Assembly: GCA_963920635.1 (NCBI GenBank)
Contig: OY987301.1
Coordinates: forward strand, 57,728,560-57,792,559
Direction of reading: 5' to 3'
DNA from: Pseudeuparius sepicola
Lineage: Eukaryota; Arthropoda; Insecta; Coleoptera; Anthribidae
Length of the DNA stretch: 64,000 bases
Shown here in pieces: positions 10,139 to 22,340 of this stretch. Positions within the stretch are counted from its first letter, which is position 1. Every line of letters starts with the position of its first letter. A program made the position numbers and the translations under genes. A model generated the notes under the pieces. The model was not told the origin of the DNA and ran no database searches. It saw only the letters and a list, made by a program, of their open reading frames with translations.

Positions 10139-13100
10139 CAGGGTGAGTCATTAGTAATAGCACATAGTGCAACCGCATATATTTTGGTCCAAAATATTAC
10201 GATTGAGGCTAATATGCCTTATAGAAATGTTGTTTGTTTAAGTTGTTAAAGTTCATTTTTTGAAATTGAATTATGGTTACATCTCCCCAATTAATCAAGC
10301 TGCTGAACTGAAATTTGGCACTGCTAGGTTTTTGGGGATGGAGAATAAGCTGAAAATGCCAATTTTTACGTATCTTACAGAGGGCGCCACTTGGTCTGTT
10401 TTTGGGTGGTGCTTTTACTCGTAATTTTTTTGAGGTTATCTTTTTGGTCCTGCAGGCCTATCATTTTAGTGTATATTTTCATTCCGCAACAAAGAGGTAC
10501 TCTTGTTTAATAACGATAAAATCAACAGTTTGCGTTTAAATTGCCAAAACGTGCCCCAAAACACCTGTTGACTTCAAGATGCGAAAAATAAAACATTCAC
10601 CTACTGCTTTCAAATATTGCACAACGACTGTACCATTTAAAGCAAGAAAAAACCCCATATGAACAATGTCCCAAAAAATGTTCACTTTCAAAATGGAAAG
10701 GATTGAACTCGACAAAATTTGGACACCCTATTTCAAGAAAACAAATGTGTTACGACCGATGTTCATTTGGCATTTTTTTCTTCGTTTTCAATGTACAGTT
10801 TAGTTGATCTGTAACATTTGAAAGTAGTAGGTGAAAATTTTATTTTTCGAATATTGAAGTTGACAGGTGTTTTGGGGCACGTTTTGACAATTTAAACGCA
10901 AACGGTTGATTTGGTCGTTATGAAACAGGAGTACCTTTTTGTCGCAGAATGTAAAGATGCACTAAAATGACGGACCTGCGGGGCCAAAAAGATAACCTCA
11001 AAACCGATATTATATGAGTAAAAACACGATCCAAAAACAGCGCAAGTGGCCCCCTCTGTGAGATACGTAGAAATTGACTGTTTCAGCTTATTCTCCATCC
11101 CCAAAAACACAGCAGTGCCAAATTTCAGTTCAGTACAGTAGCTTGATTAGTTTGGGAGGTGTAGCCATAATTCAATTTAAAAAAAAAACCTTTAACGCCC
11201 TGTATCTCTTAAACAAACAACATTTCTATAAGGCATATTAGCCTCAATCGTAATATTTTGGCCCAAAATACAGGGTGATTTATTCATAACTACATTAATT
11301 TTAACAGTGGGTAGGGAAAAATGCTATGAATGCGAAATCGCAATTAAAAAAATTCCAACTTTTTTTAAAGCCGGAATTATTTTTTTTCTAAACCGCATTT
11401 TTACCTATTTGGCCCTCTATTTACGGCTGCCACTGGATTGCTTTCAGGGCGCATGAGGCATCGGAGGACGCTTGCCGTTGCGCGCGTCAACATTGTTGCC
11501 AGATGTACGCAACTTTCCTAAATTTAAAGGAATGTTTTCAGTACATAATTATTTGGATTGTAGGCGAATGTTCCGCCAAATGCTTGCGGAAATTATGGAC
11601 AAATGTTAACGCTTACCTCTTGTAACGGTTAGTTTTGCCATGAGACACCTTAAGGCGAGCCTTAAGGGATAAATGCCAACGAGAAAAATAAATGAAACGA
11701 CTGCTTACGTGACCTTTTGATTTTTGGATGCTTTATTAAGTAGGTACCTATTTAACTAGGGGGCTTACATGATTTCGTGGACCTCGACACCACTGAAGAC
11801 GATTTTTTCTCGATAAAACGAACTTCACTCACTTTCGCTTGGGGCACTAATATTTCCGCTCACTAGTTCACTGATAATCCTTTTTACTACACCAAGACGC
11901 TCCTAGAGTAAGTAGTTGTGTTCTGTGATTGTTCTGCTTCCTCTGAAATAAGAACGTCAAAATTAGCCAACATCTCTGGGATACAGTTGCTTAAAATTAC
12001 CTTACTTTCTGCTTAAGTTGGTTACCATCACCAACGATACACTTCTCATTCCTTTATTTCTCGTTATGTTTGCTTTTCATTGTTACTAGGGATCCATATT
12101 TGCAATAGAATCGTCTCCGTGGGGGTGGTCCTCCTCTGTGACATTGGTTCAGTCGTAAGTACTTGAATCTTTCTAATTTCCACCTTTCGATCTTTACAGC
12201 TTTTTCTAGTTTCTTTTCCTGCCGTTAGGTATGTTACCGGGTATAGCCTGATGTGTAACCTACAGAGTCTTAGTATTATTTCTGGGCGAGTTAGGGATGA
12301 TGGGTTGCTAAAAGTCCTTAGCTTTCTTGACTTCTGTTTGTCACAACCCTTGTCGTGCAGTCGTTAGTAGGAGTAGGAGGATGTGTGTAGCCCGAACTCC
12401 GCAAAAGGAGCCTGGCGATTGCCCGTGGCCGAGAATTTCCGGCACGCGGCGCGTTGGTGTTTGCGGCATTGATCCTTGCCAAGTTTCTGCAGAGTGCACT
12501 GTGAATTTCCTTTCGTTTCTCGCACTCCGCCTCACTAATCGCACATGTGATGTTATTGTTTCCCGTATTTCACAGTGCACATTCTCCGTATTTTGGTTTG
12601 GATATTTTTAAAGGTTATGTCCCATGTCGCATTCATTGACACTACTTCGTTCGTAGAAAGCATTCCCGTAATGAAACGTCGTTGTGGTTTCGTACTTAGT
12701 TTCGCTACCTGCCGATAGGTGGCGCGCTTCTAAATAGTTCCGCGGTAGCTTGACTGACATTCTGCAGGCATTCTCCATGAAGGATCATTATTATGTCTAT
12801 CATTTCCGCATTTGTCTAGAGAACCGTTTTGGTAAAAAAGCAAAAATGTTACACAAAGAGTACCGAATATACCTACAGAATGTAGGCAACTCTGGTTTCT
12901 GTAGTACGTGCTGCCATCTATTAGAAAGGTTCGCTAGTTACCGTGTCATAAAGCGCGCTGTAGACTTTCGGTTTTGAACACACAGAGGGTGACTGAGAGC
13001 TCAACCACAGATTCGGCGACGTTAATACCAACGAGATGGCGCCACATACAATAGAAACCGGCAGCAGATCCTTGACAATGACAAGTTTGACGTAATAAAT

Positions 13101-13683
13101 AATAGTTGTGGAATGCGGATGGGACGCCTGCGTTGTTTTTAATAAAACTTTTGTCTTAAATCTCAAAATCTAGCGAATTTCGGAGACAGTTTCAGTCTTT
13201 TGAGGTTTCAGTATTTTCCACCCTCTGTAGACACTGAGTGCGTTTTGTGCGTGTGATTGTGAAGGCCTTTTGTATTGTTATAGCGGGTGCTGTGAAAAGT
13301 GTAGTGATAAGGGTCTCTCGAGTTAGATGCTGAACACGCCAAGTCCAAGGTGTGCTAACACCCTGTTATTGTCATATCAACTAGGTAAATAATTCATAAA
13401 CTGAATATTTTTTCGTAATTAAATTATCAATAAATAATGGCAACGTCGGAGCCGGTGCCATGTGCTGCAGCATAACGTCGTAGCCACATGCGTTCAGGTG
13501 CGCCTCGTTACGCGGGATTTGGGATAAATTGCCCCATTATTTAAACATGCAGCAAAAAATATTTTTTTTGCGTTTTCGGTATATATGTACCTCCCTGATG
13601 ACGTGGTTAAAATTAATGTATTTATGAATAAATCACCCTGTATATACGATTGCACTATGTGCCATTACTAATGACTCACCCTG
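10139..13683. mobile_element. Foldback element split by a nested transposon
   Basis: The outer ends cagggtgagtcattagtaat (10139) and attactaatgactcaccctg (13664-13683) are inverted copies with TA flanks. The arms 10139-10650 and 10760-11270 are inverted copies of each other and of the intact relative at 29144-30254. The right arm stops at 11270 and resumes at 13643, the gap being the 11271-13640 insertion. Joining across one TA restores a ccaaaatatacg.. string that matches the relative's ccaaaatatatg.. . Confidence 0.8.
11271..13640. mobile_element. 2.37-kb transposon nested in a foldback arm, no transposase recognised
   Basis: Ends are inverted: cagggtgatttattcataact at 11271 against atttatgaataaatcaccctg ending at 13640, then gttaaaattaatg internal to both. 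TA lies at both sides (11269-11270 and 13641-13642). The interior holds no recognisable transposase. It has moderately GC-richer stretches (12350-12560 and around 13000-13200) with overlapping short frames on both strands that I cannot assign. The element is probably non-autonomous and may carry captured sequence. Confidence 0.75.
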
Positions 13684-14769
13684 TATATTATTGCTCAAAT
13701 TCACCCCATCCATTCCAGAGGTCTTGATTTATCGAATAAAGTGAAATACCTCCTGGGTTAATATTTACCACATGAACTTTGTAAGACTATTACCTTCGAC
13801 ATCGGCTTCAGTCGACCAGGATTTGTGCAAATTGGATTCCCAGTACGAGACAAGATTTTAACGATTCCATAACAAGATAAATTTAGCCGCGCCGACGCCG
13901 CCAGAATAGGGAAATGTGGGTTTAGGCGTTGAGTGAATTTCCTTCACTGGTAGAACTTTGTAGGGAGATCGGTTTCACGGGAGTTTATGTGGAAAATTTA
14001 TATTAACGTGAAACAAAAAAATATGCACCAACTTTAATTTTTGAGACGCCAAGGAGTTTCCCATTTCAAATTGGTAATTTTGTACAGGGTGTCCCAAACT
14101 CGACGCCCCAGGATACCTTTTTGTTACGCACTAGAGAAATTATTACACCACGTCTTAATCTAATAAAATTTTAAAATTATAATATAGAGAAGAGATAATT
14201 GAAAAGATATACCAAATTTAATTTAATTTAATTATTTGCTCATTTTTTCTTTTCTTTTCCTTAGGTATAGCTCTTTCGTAATAGTATATTGTATAACTAG
14301 CACGGAATGGCATTCATTTCCCACGAGTATGACAGAAGTCATATGAGTCACAAGACTAAGACTGTTATTATAAGTGCTCGAGTTGAAATTTTGTCTATTT
14401 AGTTTTTTATAGTTAAATTATTTTGAACGTGAACAAAATGTATTAAATTTAAGACAAAGTTCAACAAAATATTGCCTATATATAATTATTTGCAACATTA
14501 AAATGATATAATAGCAGTTAGATTTATAAAAAAAATTTGGAAAATGCATCATTTGCATATTTCAAAATATGCCATAGTGTCAATTCAATTTCAGCGCCAC
14601 TGGAACTGTAACTAACGAATTAAATTTTTTCACAATTATTATTGTACGAAAATACACGGAAAAAAAGATATAATTATTGAGTTAAGGTAAAGAGCATTGA
14701 TTTAAAGTATTCTTGACTTCGATATAAGTCTAAGAAATATTTCCTAATTTATTTTTTCAACATCATTGT
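13684..14769. other. No gene recognised
   Basis: About 1.1 kb. A terminal-like motif tacagggtgtcccaaactcgacgcc lies at 14080-14105 without a visible partner. Nothing else supported. Confidence 0.4.
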
Positions 14770-15008
14770 CAGTGGCGCATCCAGGGGGGGGGGCAGGGGG
14801 CCTCGGCCCTCCCCAGACCTCTCATATTTTAAAAAATTCTCGAGGGTGGTATCGTAGATGTACTGTCCTCTGTGCGACTCTCGGCAATTATTTTCCCAAT
14901 CCGAGACTTGGCCTGGAGATTTATTTTAATCATAAAATATTTTGAATGCAATGCGTCAAACTTTTTAAGTTGCCCCCCCCCCCATTTTATTTTCTGGGTG
15001 CGCCACTG
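14770..15008. mobile_element. hAT-type MITE, 239 bp
   Basis: The ends CAGTGGCGCATCCAG and CTGGGTGCGCCACTG are inverted repeats, flanked by a perfect 8-bp direct repeat ATCATTGT (14762-14769 and 15009-15016). An 8-bp duplication with CAGTGGCG-type ends is characteristic of the hAT superfamily. The interior contains homopolymer G and C runs just inside both ends and no coding sequence. Confidence 0.88.
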
Positions 15009-15159
15009 ATCATTGTCATGAAATCAGAACACTGCATTTAATGTAAGGACACGGTATTGTTTACAGTGCAAAACTAAAGCTCTTATTTCAACATAACCTC
15101 TTTCCCGGTGTGCCTAATGAAAGTTCCAATTAAAGAATTAATGTATTTGGTATATATAC

Positions 15160-17084
15160 AGTGTGACCCATTTGTTTTGGGGTCAGTCTGTAAAAAGTGT
15201 ATCAATCGTGCGATTTGGCTGATTTTTTTTTAAATTGTAGAGCTCGATGAACTGCACATTTTGAACAAAAATTGCCTGGTTCGCATAAAATCCAAAGCCT
15301 ACTATGACCGTTTTTATGAGCAAAATTTTAAGAAACCATATTAGCGTTTTTTTTTGAAAAAATCTGTGTGCGCCAATGGATTGAGCACCCCTCGAAATGG
15401 GTATGTACAAAATTTCATCAAAATATTTCAAGTAATAACGATTTTGTAGAAAAATTAAAAATGCAGCCAAGGTACGTCTTTATTTTCAAAAATTCAAAGT
15501 TGGCCATGGAAAATAATTGAATTGTAATAATACAACCTTATGCTTATAAACACAAAACATAAAAACAATTAAAATTATAAAATTTTTGTAACTTCTACCA
15601 AGCCTCCATTTTCTACAATGCATTTGTCGTTCCTCTTGCGTATATTCAAAATTACATTTCGTATTTGCTGTGGAGTAATTTCCTCACAACTACGGTTTAT
15701 CCTAGCTTGCAGTTCTTGTAAATTATGGGGTCTTGAAACATTTTGCTTAAGTGTACCCCAAAGAAAAAAATCTAAAGGAGTTAAGTCCGGAGATCTCGGT
15801 GACCACTCACAGAAAGGACTATTTCGCCCTATCCAACAGTTTTCAAAATTATTATCTAGCCAGTTTCTGATTAAACGAGCATTATGAATAGGACTGCCAT
15901 CTAACTTTAAATTTAAACGGTATCTTAATGGTAACTCATCTAAAGCATTTCTAAATTCAATTTCTAGAAAATTCAAGAAGCCAGCCGCATTCAAATTCCC
16001 TTCAAAGAAAAATGGGCCAATTATTCTGTCGCGTAGTATTCCACACCAAACGTTAATTTTTTGTGAATATTGTCTCCTTGCATTTATTATAAACTCTGGA
16101 TTTTCAGCTGACCAGTGACGGCAGTTTTGACTTGATACTACACCATTTGTAGTAAACGTGGCTTCGTCGGTGAATAAAATTTCATTTAAAAAGTTGCCAT
16201 TATGGAGATATTCACCTTGCAGCCAATAGCAAAATTCTAATCTTCTCTCCTCATCTCCTGGTTCCAGGGTGTGCAAAAATTTTGGCTTAAACGGTTTTAT
16301 TTTGTTTTGTCTCAAACATCTCCTTATACTCTCTCTGGGTATATGAAGGTCTAAACTAGCCGTTCGAACACTATTTCGAGGATTGTCACTAAAGTATTGC
16401 AGAATTTGATTGTTATTTTCAACAAGTCCACGGCGTCCATTTTGCCTAGTTTTTAATAAATTTTTAGAAATCGATCCAGTTTCATCAAAAATATTGTTTA
16501 TACGTTGTACAGTACTTCGACTCACTGATCTACCTGGGTGTCTATTGTTAAATTCGGCCGCAGCTTCTGCTGCCGAGCGCTCGTTGTCGCCCACGAGTCG
16601 AACAATTTCTATTTTGTCTCTTATGCTTAAATATTCCATAATTATGATAATTAATTGTATTGAGCACAAACAATTTCTGAACTCAATTTAGACAGTTTGA
16701 CACTTAATAAAAGTAAACAATTCAATTATTTTCCATGGCCAACTTTGAATTTTTGAAAATAAAGACGTACCTTGGCTGCATTTTTAATTTTTCTACAAAA
16801 TTGTTATTACTTGAAATATTTTGATGAAATTTTGTACATACCCATTTCGAGGGGTGCTCAATCCATTGGCGCACACAGATTTTTTCAAAAAAAAAACGCT
16901 AATATGGTTTCTTAAAATTTTGCTCATAAAAACGGTCATAGTAGGCTTTGGATTTTATGCGAACCAGGCAATTTTTGTTCAAAATGTGCAGTTCATCGAG
17001 CTCTACAATTTAAAAAAAAAATCAGCCAAATCGCACGATTGATACACTTTTTACAGACTGACCCCAAAACAAATGGGTCACACT
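15160..17084 (-). mobile_element. Full-length mariner-type transposon with 365-bp inverted repeats
   Basis: Terminal inverted repeats occupy 15160-15524 and 16719-17084, flanked by TA (15158-15159 and just after 17084). One terminal base differs (the right end shows a instead of g). The repeats enclose a single intact transposase gene on the minus strand. Repeats of this length are much longer than the ~30 bp typical of classical mariner elements. The TIR-internal short frames, which recur identically at 3204, 4224, 15183 and 16821, are not genes. Confidence 0.93.
15575..16639 (-). CDS. Mariner/IS630-type transposase, apparently intact
   Basis: The frame encodes 354 residues from MEYLSIRDKIEIV. 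An in-frame ATG ten codons upstream gives a less likely hydrophobic extension; the same MEYLS start is kept in the deleted copy. Residues 1-110 form paired helix-turn-helix DNA-binding domains (RSVSRSTVQRINNIF, then ESIRRCLRQNKIKP). The catalytic domain shows LFTDEATF, then LDGSPIHNARLIRNWL, then RSPDLTPLDFFLWG. By my count 42 residues separate the second and third acidic residues, so the enzyme is of DDxD type with long spacing. It acts in the nucleus, cutting and pasting the element at TA sites. No stop or frameshift interrupts it, so it may be recently active. Confidence 0.92.
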   Translation of the reverse strand: MEYLSIRDKIEIVRLVGDNERSAAEAAAEFNNRHPGRSVSRSTVQRINNIFDETGSISKNLLKTRQNGRRGLVENNNQILQYFSDNPRNSVRTASLDLHIPRESIRRCLRQNKIKPFKPKFLHTLEPGDEERRLEFCYWLQGEYLHNGNFLNEILFTDEATFTTNGVVSSQNCRHWSAENPEFIINARRQYSQKINVWCGILRDRIIGPFFFEGNLNAAGFLNFLEIEFRNALDELPLRYRLNLKLDGSPIHNARLIRNWLDNNFENCWIGRNSPFCEWSPRSPDLTPLDFFLWGTLKQNVSRPHNLQELQARINRSCEEITPQQIRNVILNIRKRNDKCIVENGGLVEVTKIL

Positions 17085-18876
17085 ATATAATAATCTTTTC
17101 CATAAACATTTTGAACCTTAACGTAAAAAGGTAATTGTTAAATAATAAGAAAACATATTTTTTCAATTGTGTGACACCTCTTTAATATAAGCAACTAAAA
17201 ATTTACGTTGCACAGTAAAAAAATCGGTGAAAAACCTCTTCGTGTAAGTGTAAGTTTTATATTACTAACACGGCTTCGTGCTTGTTCACACCATGCGGTG
17301 TTCCTTAACACCATTCGGTGTCCCTTAGCCCTAAGCGATGTGAAATAGAACTATTGACACAAGCTCGTGTTAGGTAGATGAGAGGGGAAGGTATTTCACT
17401 AGTTATGGGTGTAGAATTTTAGTCAATCAAAGCCATGGCATCAGTTGTTTGTCGAACGTGTTGCTCGACGGAGCTTATCAGTTTGTGTGACGTGTGACCC
17501 GACCGCGTGGCGCGTATAATAGTTATAAAAGTGATTCTGCCGACCGCTAGTGCAAAAATGGTGTTTTTATGTAAAGTAAAATTTCATAGTGAAGTCAGAT
17601 GGATTAAAAAGACAGGCGAATATGCAGATGTGACGACGAAAGGTACTGTGTGATAGCCGAGGTGATAGCCCCTAACCTATACTCATCGACTGTGTTGATA
17701 TGAGTTGGTTCTCACCGAAATCAGAAATCAGTCGCGAATCCGATTGTCGGATTTTAAATTATCTGATTGTTTTGATGCCTGCTGATTGGCTCCGACTTAG
17801 TTCGGACCTGCTTTTGCTTGTGAGAACAGGCCTATCTAACTAAATCGCTGTGTCGCAACGTTTTAAGTTTCTTTTTGTCTCACACGGACAATTCTGCAAG
17901 ACAACAGTTACTTAAGTATAGTCCTCCTTACGGCAGAATGCGTGCGACGTAAGGGGGAAGAACTCGTAAATATTATAGAATTAGTCGCACCTCAGGGGCG
18001 TATCTCAATTTCGTGTAATTTACTGACTTAATTTTCATATAATTATTATTTAATTTATAATTAATATTATTCTTAACGGTGGTGCCTTAGACTATGGAGG
18101 AAGGTAGACCCTTATAACATTGGCAATTATTTATCGTGCTTGAGAATGCAACGTTCTTTCCTGTTTACTTATTTTGCGCACGTTAACTCCCGAACATACG
18201 AAACGCCACTGAGTTCTCTGCGCCGGCCGCGGCGGCAGAAAAACTGACCGCTGTGTGGTAGCCCAATTTTTTTACTGTGTGTTTTTATTGAATCTTCGTT
18301 TCAAAAGAGCCTATATTTTCTTTAACGTAAATAATATGACCAAATCAAGATCACGAATTCCTAAATACAATATCTTCACTTTTTCTATTCAACAGTACTA
18401 AAAAACGCCATTTAAGCGAAATAAGCTTAAATTAAAATAATGGATTCTTTAATACAACATATTCACCTCTTCTTCCAAAAATTCTAAAAAGCGCAAAATA
18501 AAAGCTTCCTGTAGTAATTGATTTTTAGTATGCAGATTTTTAGGGAGAACGGTTGGATTTGAAAGAAAATGCCTTGGGAAAACTATATGTTTCTCGAAGC
18601 AGAAATTCGATCTTTAAAGAAATTACGGATATAGGTGGAAACATTTTTGATGTTTACAAATATTCGGATTCCACCATTCTTACTTTATAGAACCGCATGC
18701 ATAAAATAGTTTCACTGCGTCAAAAGAATCTATTAAAGTCGGAAATCGGAAAATGCGTTTCCTTATATTTCGATATTTACGGAAATTACGGAAGAATGGC
18801 GGAATGGAAACTCCAAGGGAAATAATTATTTCGCCTAACATTAATTTTTCTGAAGACCGGTAATCTGCATCTCATA
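17085..18876. other. No mobile element recognised; possible host gene start
   Basis: This 1.8-kb stretch is free of the foldback families found elsewhere and holds short direct repeats caccatgcggtgttcc / caccattcggtgtccc at 17290-17332. A candidate first exon at 17558 is listed separately. No other coding support. Confidence 0.35.
17558..17642 (+). CDS. Possible first coding exon of an unknown gene
   Basis: The ATG at 17558 (context caaaaatgg) opens a frame MVFLCKVKFHSEVRWIKK and 10 more codons, running into a possible splice donor aaag|gtactg at 17643. Without splicing it ends three codons later. The upstream 100 bases are relatively GC-rich, with a tataatagttataaaagtg string near 17514-17532 that could be a TATA region. 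I cannot identify the protein or find a second exon, so this is weak. Confidence 0.25.
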
Positions 18877-19733
18877 CAGTGCTATTCATAAAGTTTGCAC
18901 CAAATGGGAAAAATTTATATATTTGTATTATTATATTTTTTGAAAATCTGATTTTGGAATATGCTGGTGCATGTTTTGTTTACACTATATTGAGGGTCGT
19001 GATGTCGCAGCCCTTGCCTTTTTTACATTTAAAATAAAAAATTGGGAAAAATCAGGTTTGCCTTGAAAATATCATATGCAAATTTTCAGAAGGATAACAC
19101 GATGTTCGTGTTTCTTACTTGATATTCCTCGAATTGAAACTGAATAAAAAAAAAAAATACATAAAAAACTGTACCTTATAATTTTGTTTCACTGAATTTA
19201 AAAATATGGATGTATTTTATGTAAAAATATTACACCACTGGCTCAGGGAATAAACTTATATTAAAATGAAAGAGTCTTTGCACCAAGATGGCGTTCTTAC
19301 ACACTAGCGATTTTAATAAATTTCATGTTTCTCCTTAACTTTGCATTGCAATATATTTGTATTGTTATGATTTAGTAAAAGAGCAACCACTAAATAAGTT
19401 TCTTCGGTTATTTGCAGGAAAAAATATTGAGTACCGATTTGAAGAGAAATAATTAAGAAAAAACGAACATCGTGATATCCTTCTGAAAATTTGCATAGGG
19501 GCACAGTAATGCAATAAAAGCACATTTTCTTATAATAACTTTTTCCGATATTTTCAAGGCAAACCTGATTTTCCCCAATTTTTAATTTTAAATGTCGAAT
19601 TTGACAGGCATGGGCTGTGACGTCACGACCCTCTTTAGGTGCAATAGTTTAAACATAACATGCACCAACATATCCCAAAAAATAGAATAATACAAATTTT
19701 TCCCATTTGGTGCAAACTTTATGAATAGCACTG
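18877..19733. mobile_element. 857-bp foldback element, complete copy
   Basis: Ends cagtgctattcataaagtttgcacc and ggtgcaaactttatgaatagcactg are inverted, flanked by TA. The arms stay complementary for several hundred bases (caccaatgtt-type strings, gggtcgtgatgtc against gacgtcacgaccc). No coding sequence. Partial relatives lie at 9030-9235, 37540-37880 and 41262-41641. Confidence 0.8.
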
Positions 19734-20082
19734 TATATATCATATATCATAAATTTTCCCCCAGGCATTTTTTTCATATACAACCGTTCACCTTAAAACC
19801 TGCATAATAAAAATCATGTTTTATTTCTTATACAGAGTGTTTCCTAATTAATGATCATAATTTCAGGAAGTGATTACATACCGAAAAATAAAGCAACATT
19901 TTCCTGTAAAGATGATCGCATAGGCCCATTGTTTTTAAGCTATAGAGCGTTTGATTATTTTGACATCGTGAATCTTTTAAACTTAAATACTTAACTTAAA
20001 CTAAAAACTAAAAATACATAATCACAATATAAAAGATGAAAAATTTAAATATAAAATTAAATTAATTAAATTAATTAAAATA
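19734..20082. other. Nothing recognised
   Basis: AT-rich spacer ending in aaattaattaaa repeats next to the stop of the reverse transcriptase relic. Confidence 0.4.
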
Positions 20083-22340
20083 TAAGCCGCATTATCTCTT
20101 TGGATAGCCAAACTTATCCTTTGCGTTATGAAGGCTTTTGCATTTTTGGGCGATAATTTACAACAAATATCTGAAAAAAGTTTCTTAGCTTCATCACCCC
20201 AAGGACTAAAAGTTTCTATGCAAAAGGAACAAAAATAAAGCGATCCTATAGCTCAGCATATTTGAGATGCTTTTGGGATTCTGCTAAACGTGCAGCCTCT
20301 TCCGCTTTTTCAGACGTTAACTTAACATAAGAATCAGCAAGAGCATTTCTACAAGTGCGGCGTACCAAAGCAAAGCTTTACCTGCACTCCAGGAAATCAA
20401 ACATACCATCTATTCTTTTTCCGTCATTACGACACATTCCATAGGTGGCTCCAGAAGAGCGGGAATATTTTCTGTTGAAAAAGAACGTCTAAGAATGCTT
20501 ATCATTGATCATCTAGTGTCGCGTTAGCCGTCATGCACTTTTTGAGGAGCTAAGCCCATGAAGGCCATAATTGTCAACTGTTTCGCCGCAAGTTCACACA
20601 TGCATTTCGCAAACAGGAAGACCAATTCTTAAAACGACGGAAATACAGAAAGTAGAATCATCTAGTAGATTCCCTAGAGTTGCTGATCGAAGGGCATTTA
20701 ACCAAGCATTACTTTCTGGAGCTTGCAGAGCCAAAATACGCGTTTTATCATGAACTTTTTGGCAACCGATCAAATCGTTGGGAGAACACTGCAAAATGTT
20801 AAATCAAAATCTCTTTGTTTTTTAGGAAGTTCAGAAGGAATGCTTTCAAACTTACAAATTGACAACCAAGAATTTAGAGTAGCAGATAAATCGACATCTG
20901 AGAAAGATAAAATTTCTGAATATTGAATACCATTCAATAAAATTGAAGTATCATTAACAGAACCAAAAAGGCAGAGTTATAACACAGGGAAGATGTGTCA
21001 CGGATACCAAGACCGCAAAGTTTGACAGGCAAAGTACATTGAATCCACGAAGAACCTTCAATAGCACAATTAGAAATTTCACAAATAATAGATTTCACAA
21101 GAGCGTCATATTTGTAGAGACAGGCAGAAGCCTTCCAACAAGGAGCACATCTATAAGAATATAAGAGAGACGGGGAATAGAAAGTGAATGTTTAAGCAAG
21201 AAGAATGCCGTATTTCTACTTAAATATTTTAAATAAATAATAAGTATTTATTTCCAACAGGATAAACCCAGTTACAGGAAACATTAACAATAATAATAAT
21301 ACAAATGTGCAACTATACCTAACTATTCTGTAAATACAACATTATTTAAAATGTAAGCTAACGAATCAAAATTAATATCACAAACATTACTACACAAAGA
21401 ATCAAAATTCCGACACATTCTGTGAATTGGATTCTGATACATTATTTGTTTGAAAATGTATTTAATAACTTATTGTTTCGCAACTTTTTGCGTCGGAAAA
21501 GGGACAACCTACAAGAGTAAAAGAATTAAGAGAAACAAAAGAAATGTCTGGAACAAAGTTCAAAAAATTTAATTTGATAGAGGAAGATTTAGGATGTTCC
21601 GAAAGAATTAAAAGTTCGCATTTCTTGAAATTTAAATGTAAACAAACTTGAGATCACCATGAGTCTTGTTGAATACCTCTCACCTCTCACGACAAAATGA
21701 CTCGATCACCATATGAAAGTAAAGAATTTTCTTTGTAACACTATGAGATGAAATAAAAAAAAATCAGGATAATGTTCCTTGACTTTTGAAAGAATAACAT
21801 CTCTGTTAATCAAATTAAAAGCATTCTTATAATCAATATTAAGCAAAACTTTATTAGATAGATGAGAGAAGTAAATAAACTGTCGATTTGAATGTGCAAT
21901 AGCCTCTGCTCCGCCTTTGTTAGCAAAACTCAACTGATTTGGGCGAAGAGACTCTCCAAGGGAATTATAAATACGGGAGCACATAATTTTTGCAATTAAT
22001 CTGCGAAGAGAGAGGCCAATAGCAATTGGACATCTTTCTTGTTAAGAGCACAAATAGAGGATTCATAAAAAAATGGGCATATAACTGATGGAATACAACA
22101 CTTTAAAATAAGATTAGAAAAGGAAGAAAGAGAAAAAAGCAAATTAGATGAAAAAATACCGAGCTCCTTAACAACAAGATCTTTGAGGTGCTGCGGTCTC
22201 AAGGAATCAAGACCTTTCGATGAGGCTGGGTTATATAAAATAATAAATTGCATTTTTTATTTCATATTTAGAAATATTAATATCATAACCATTATTAATT
22301 TCGGAAGGATCTGGGAACCTCATATCAATGTCAAGGCAGG
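20083..22340 (-). pseudogene. Non-LTR retroelement reverse transcriptase relic (SLACS/CRE-type)
   Basis: On the minus strand, broken frames line up with a common invertebrate retroelement protein. In order: NISKYEIKNAIYY; SSKGLDSLRPQHLKDL; an ICALNKKD string that precedes the palm domain; SLRPNQLSFANKGGAEA; NIDYKNAFNLINRDVIL, where the first catalytic Asp would sit; then LQAPESNAWLNALRSATLG; and a tail WGDEAKKLFSD followed by QRISLAIQRDNAA. This order matches proteins that databases often label SLACS-like. Several stops and shifts make it inactive. An AT-rich segment around 21190-21420, with a 3-prime-tail-like gataaacccagttacagg string, probably interrupts it. Family label is from memory. 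Confidence 0.7.

Noticed and set aside
12327..12611. Opposed 94- and 79-aa frames in the nested element as genes
   Set aside because: The two overlap antisense in a GC-richer patch, and neither has a motif.
3204..17042. The recurring ~63-73 aa frame MMKFCTYPFRGVLNPLAHTD.. at 3204, 4224, 15183 and 16821 as a conserved small gene
   Set aside because: It lies inside the long terminal inverted repeats of the mariner-type element, so identity is explained by TIR conservation, not by coding selection.
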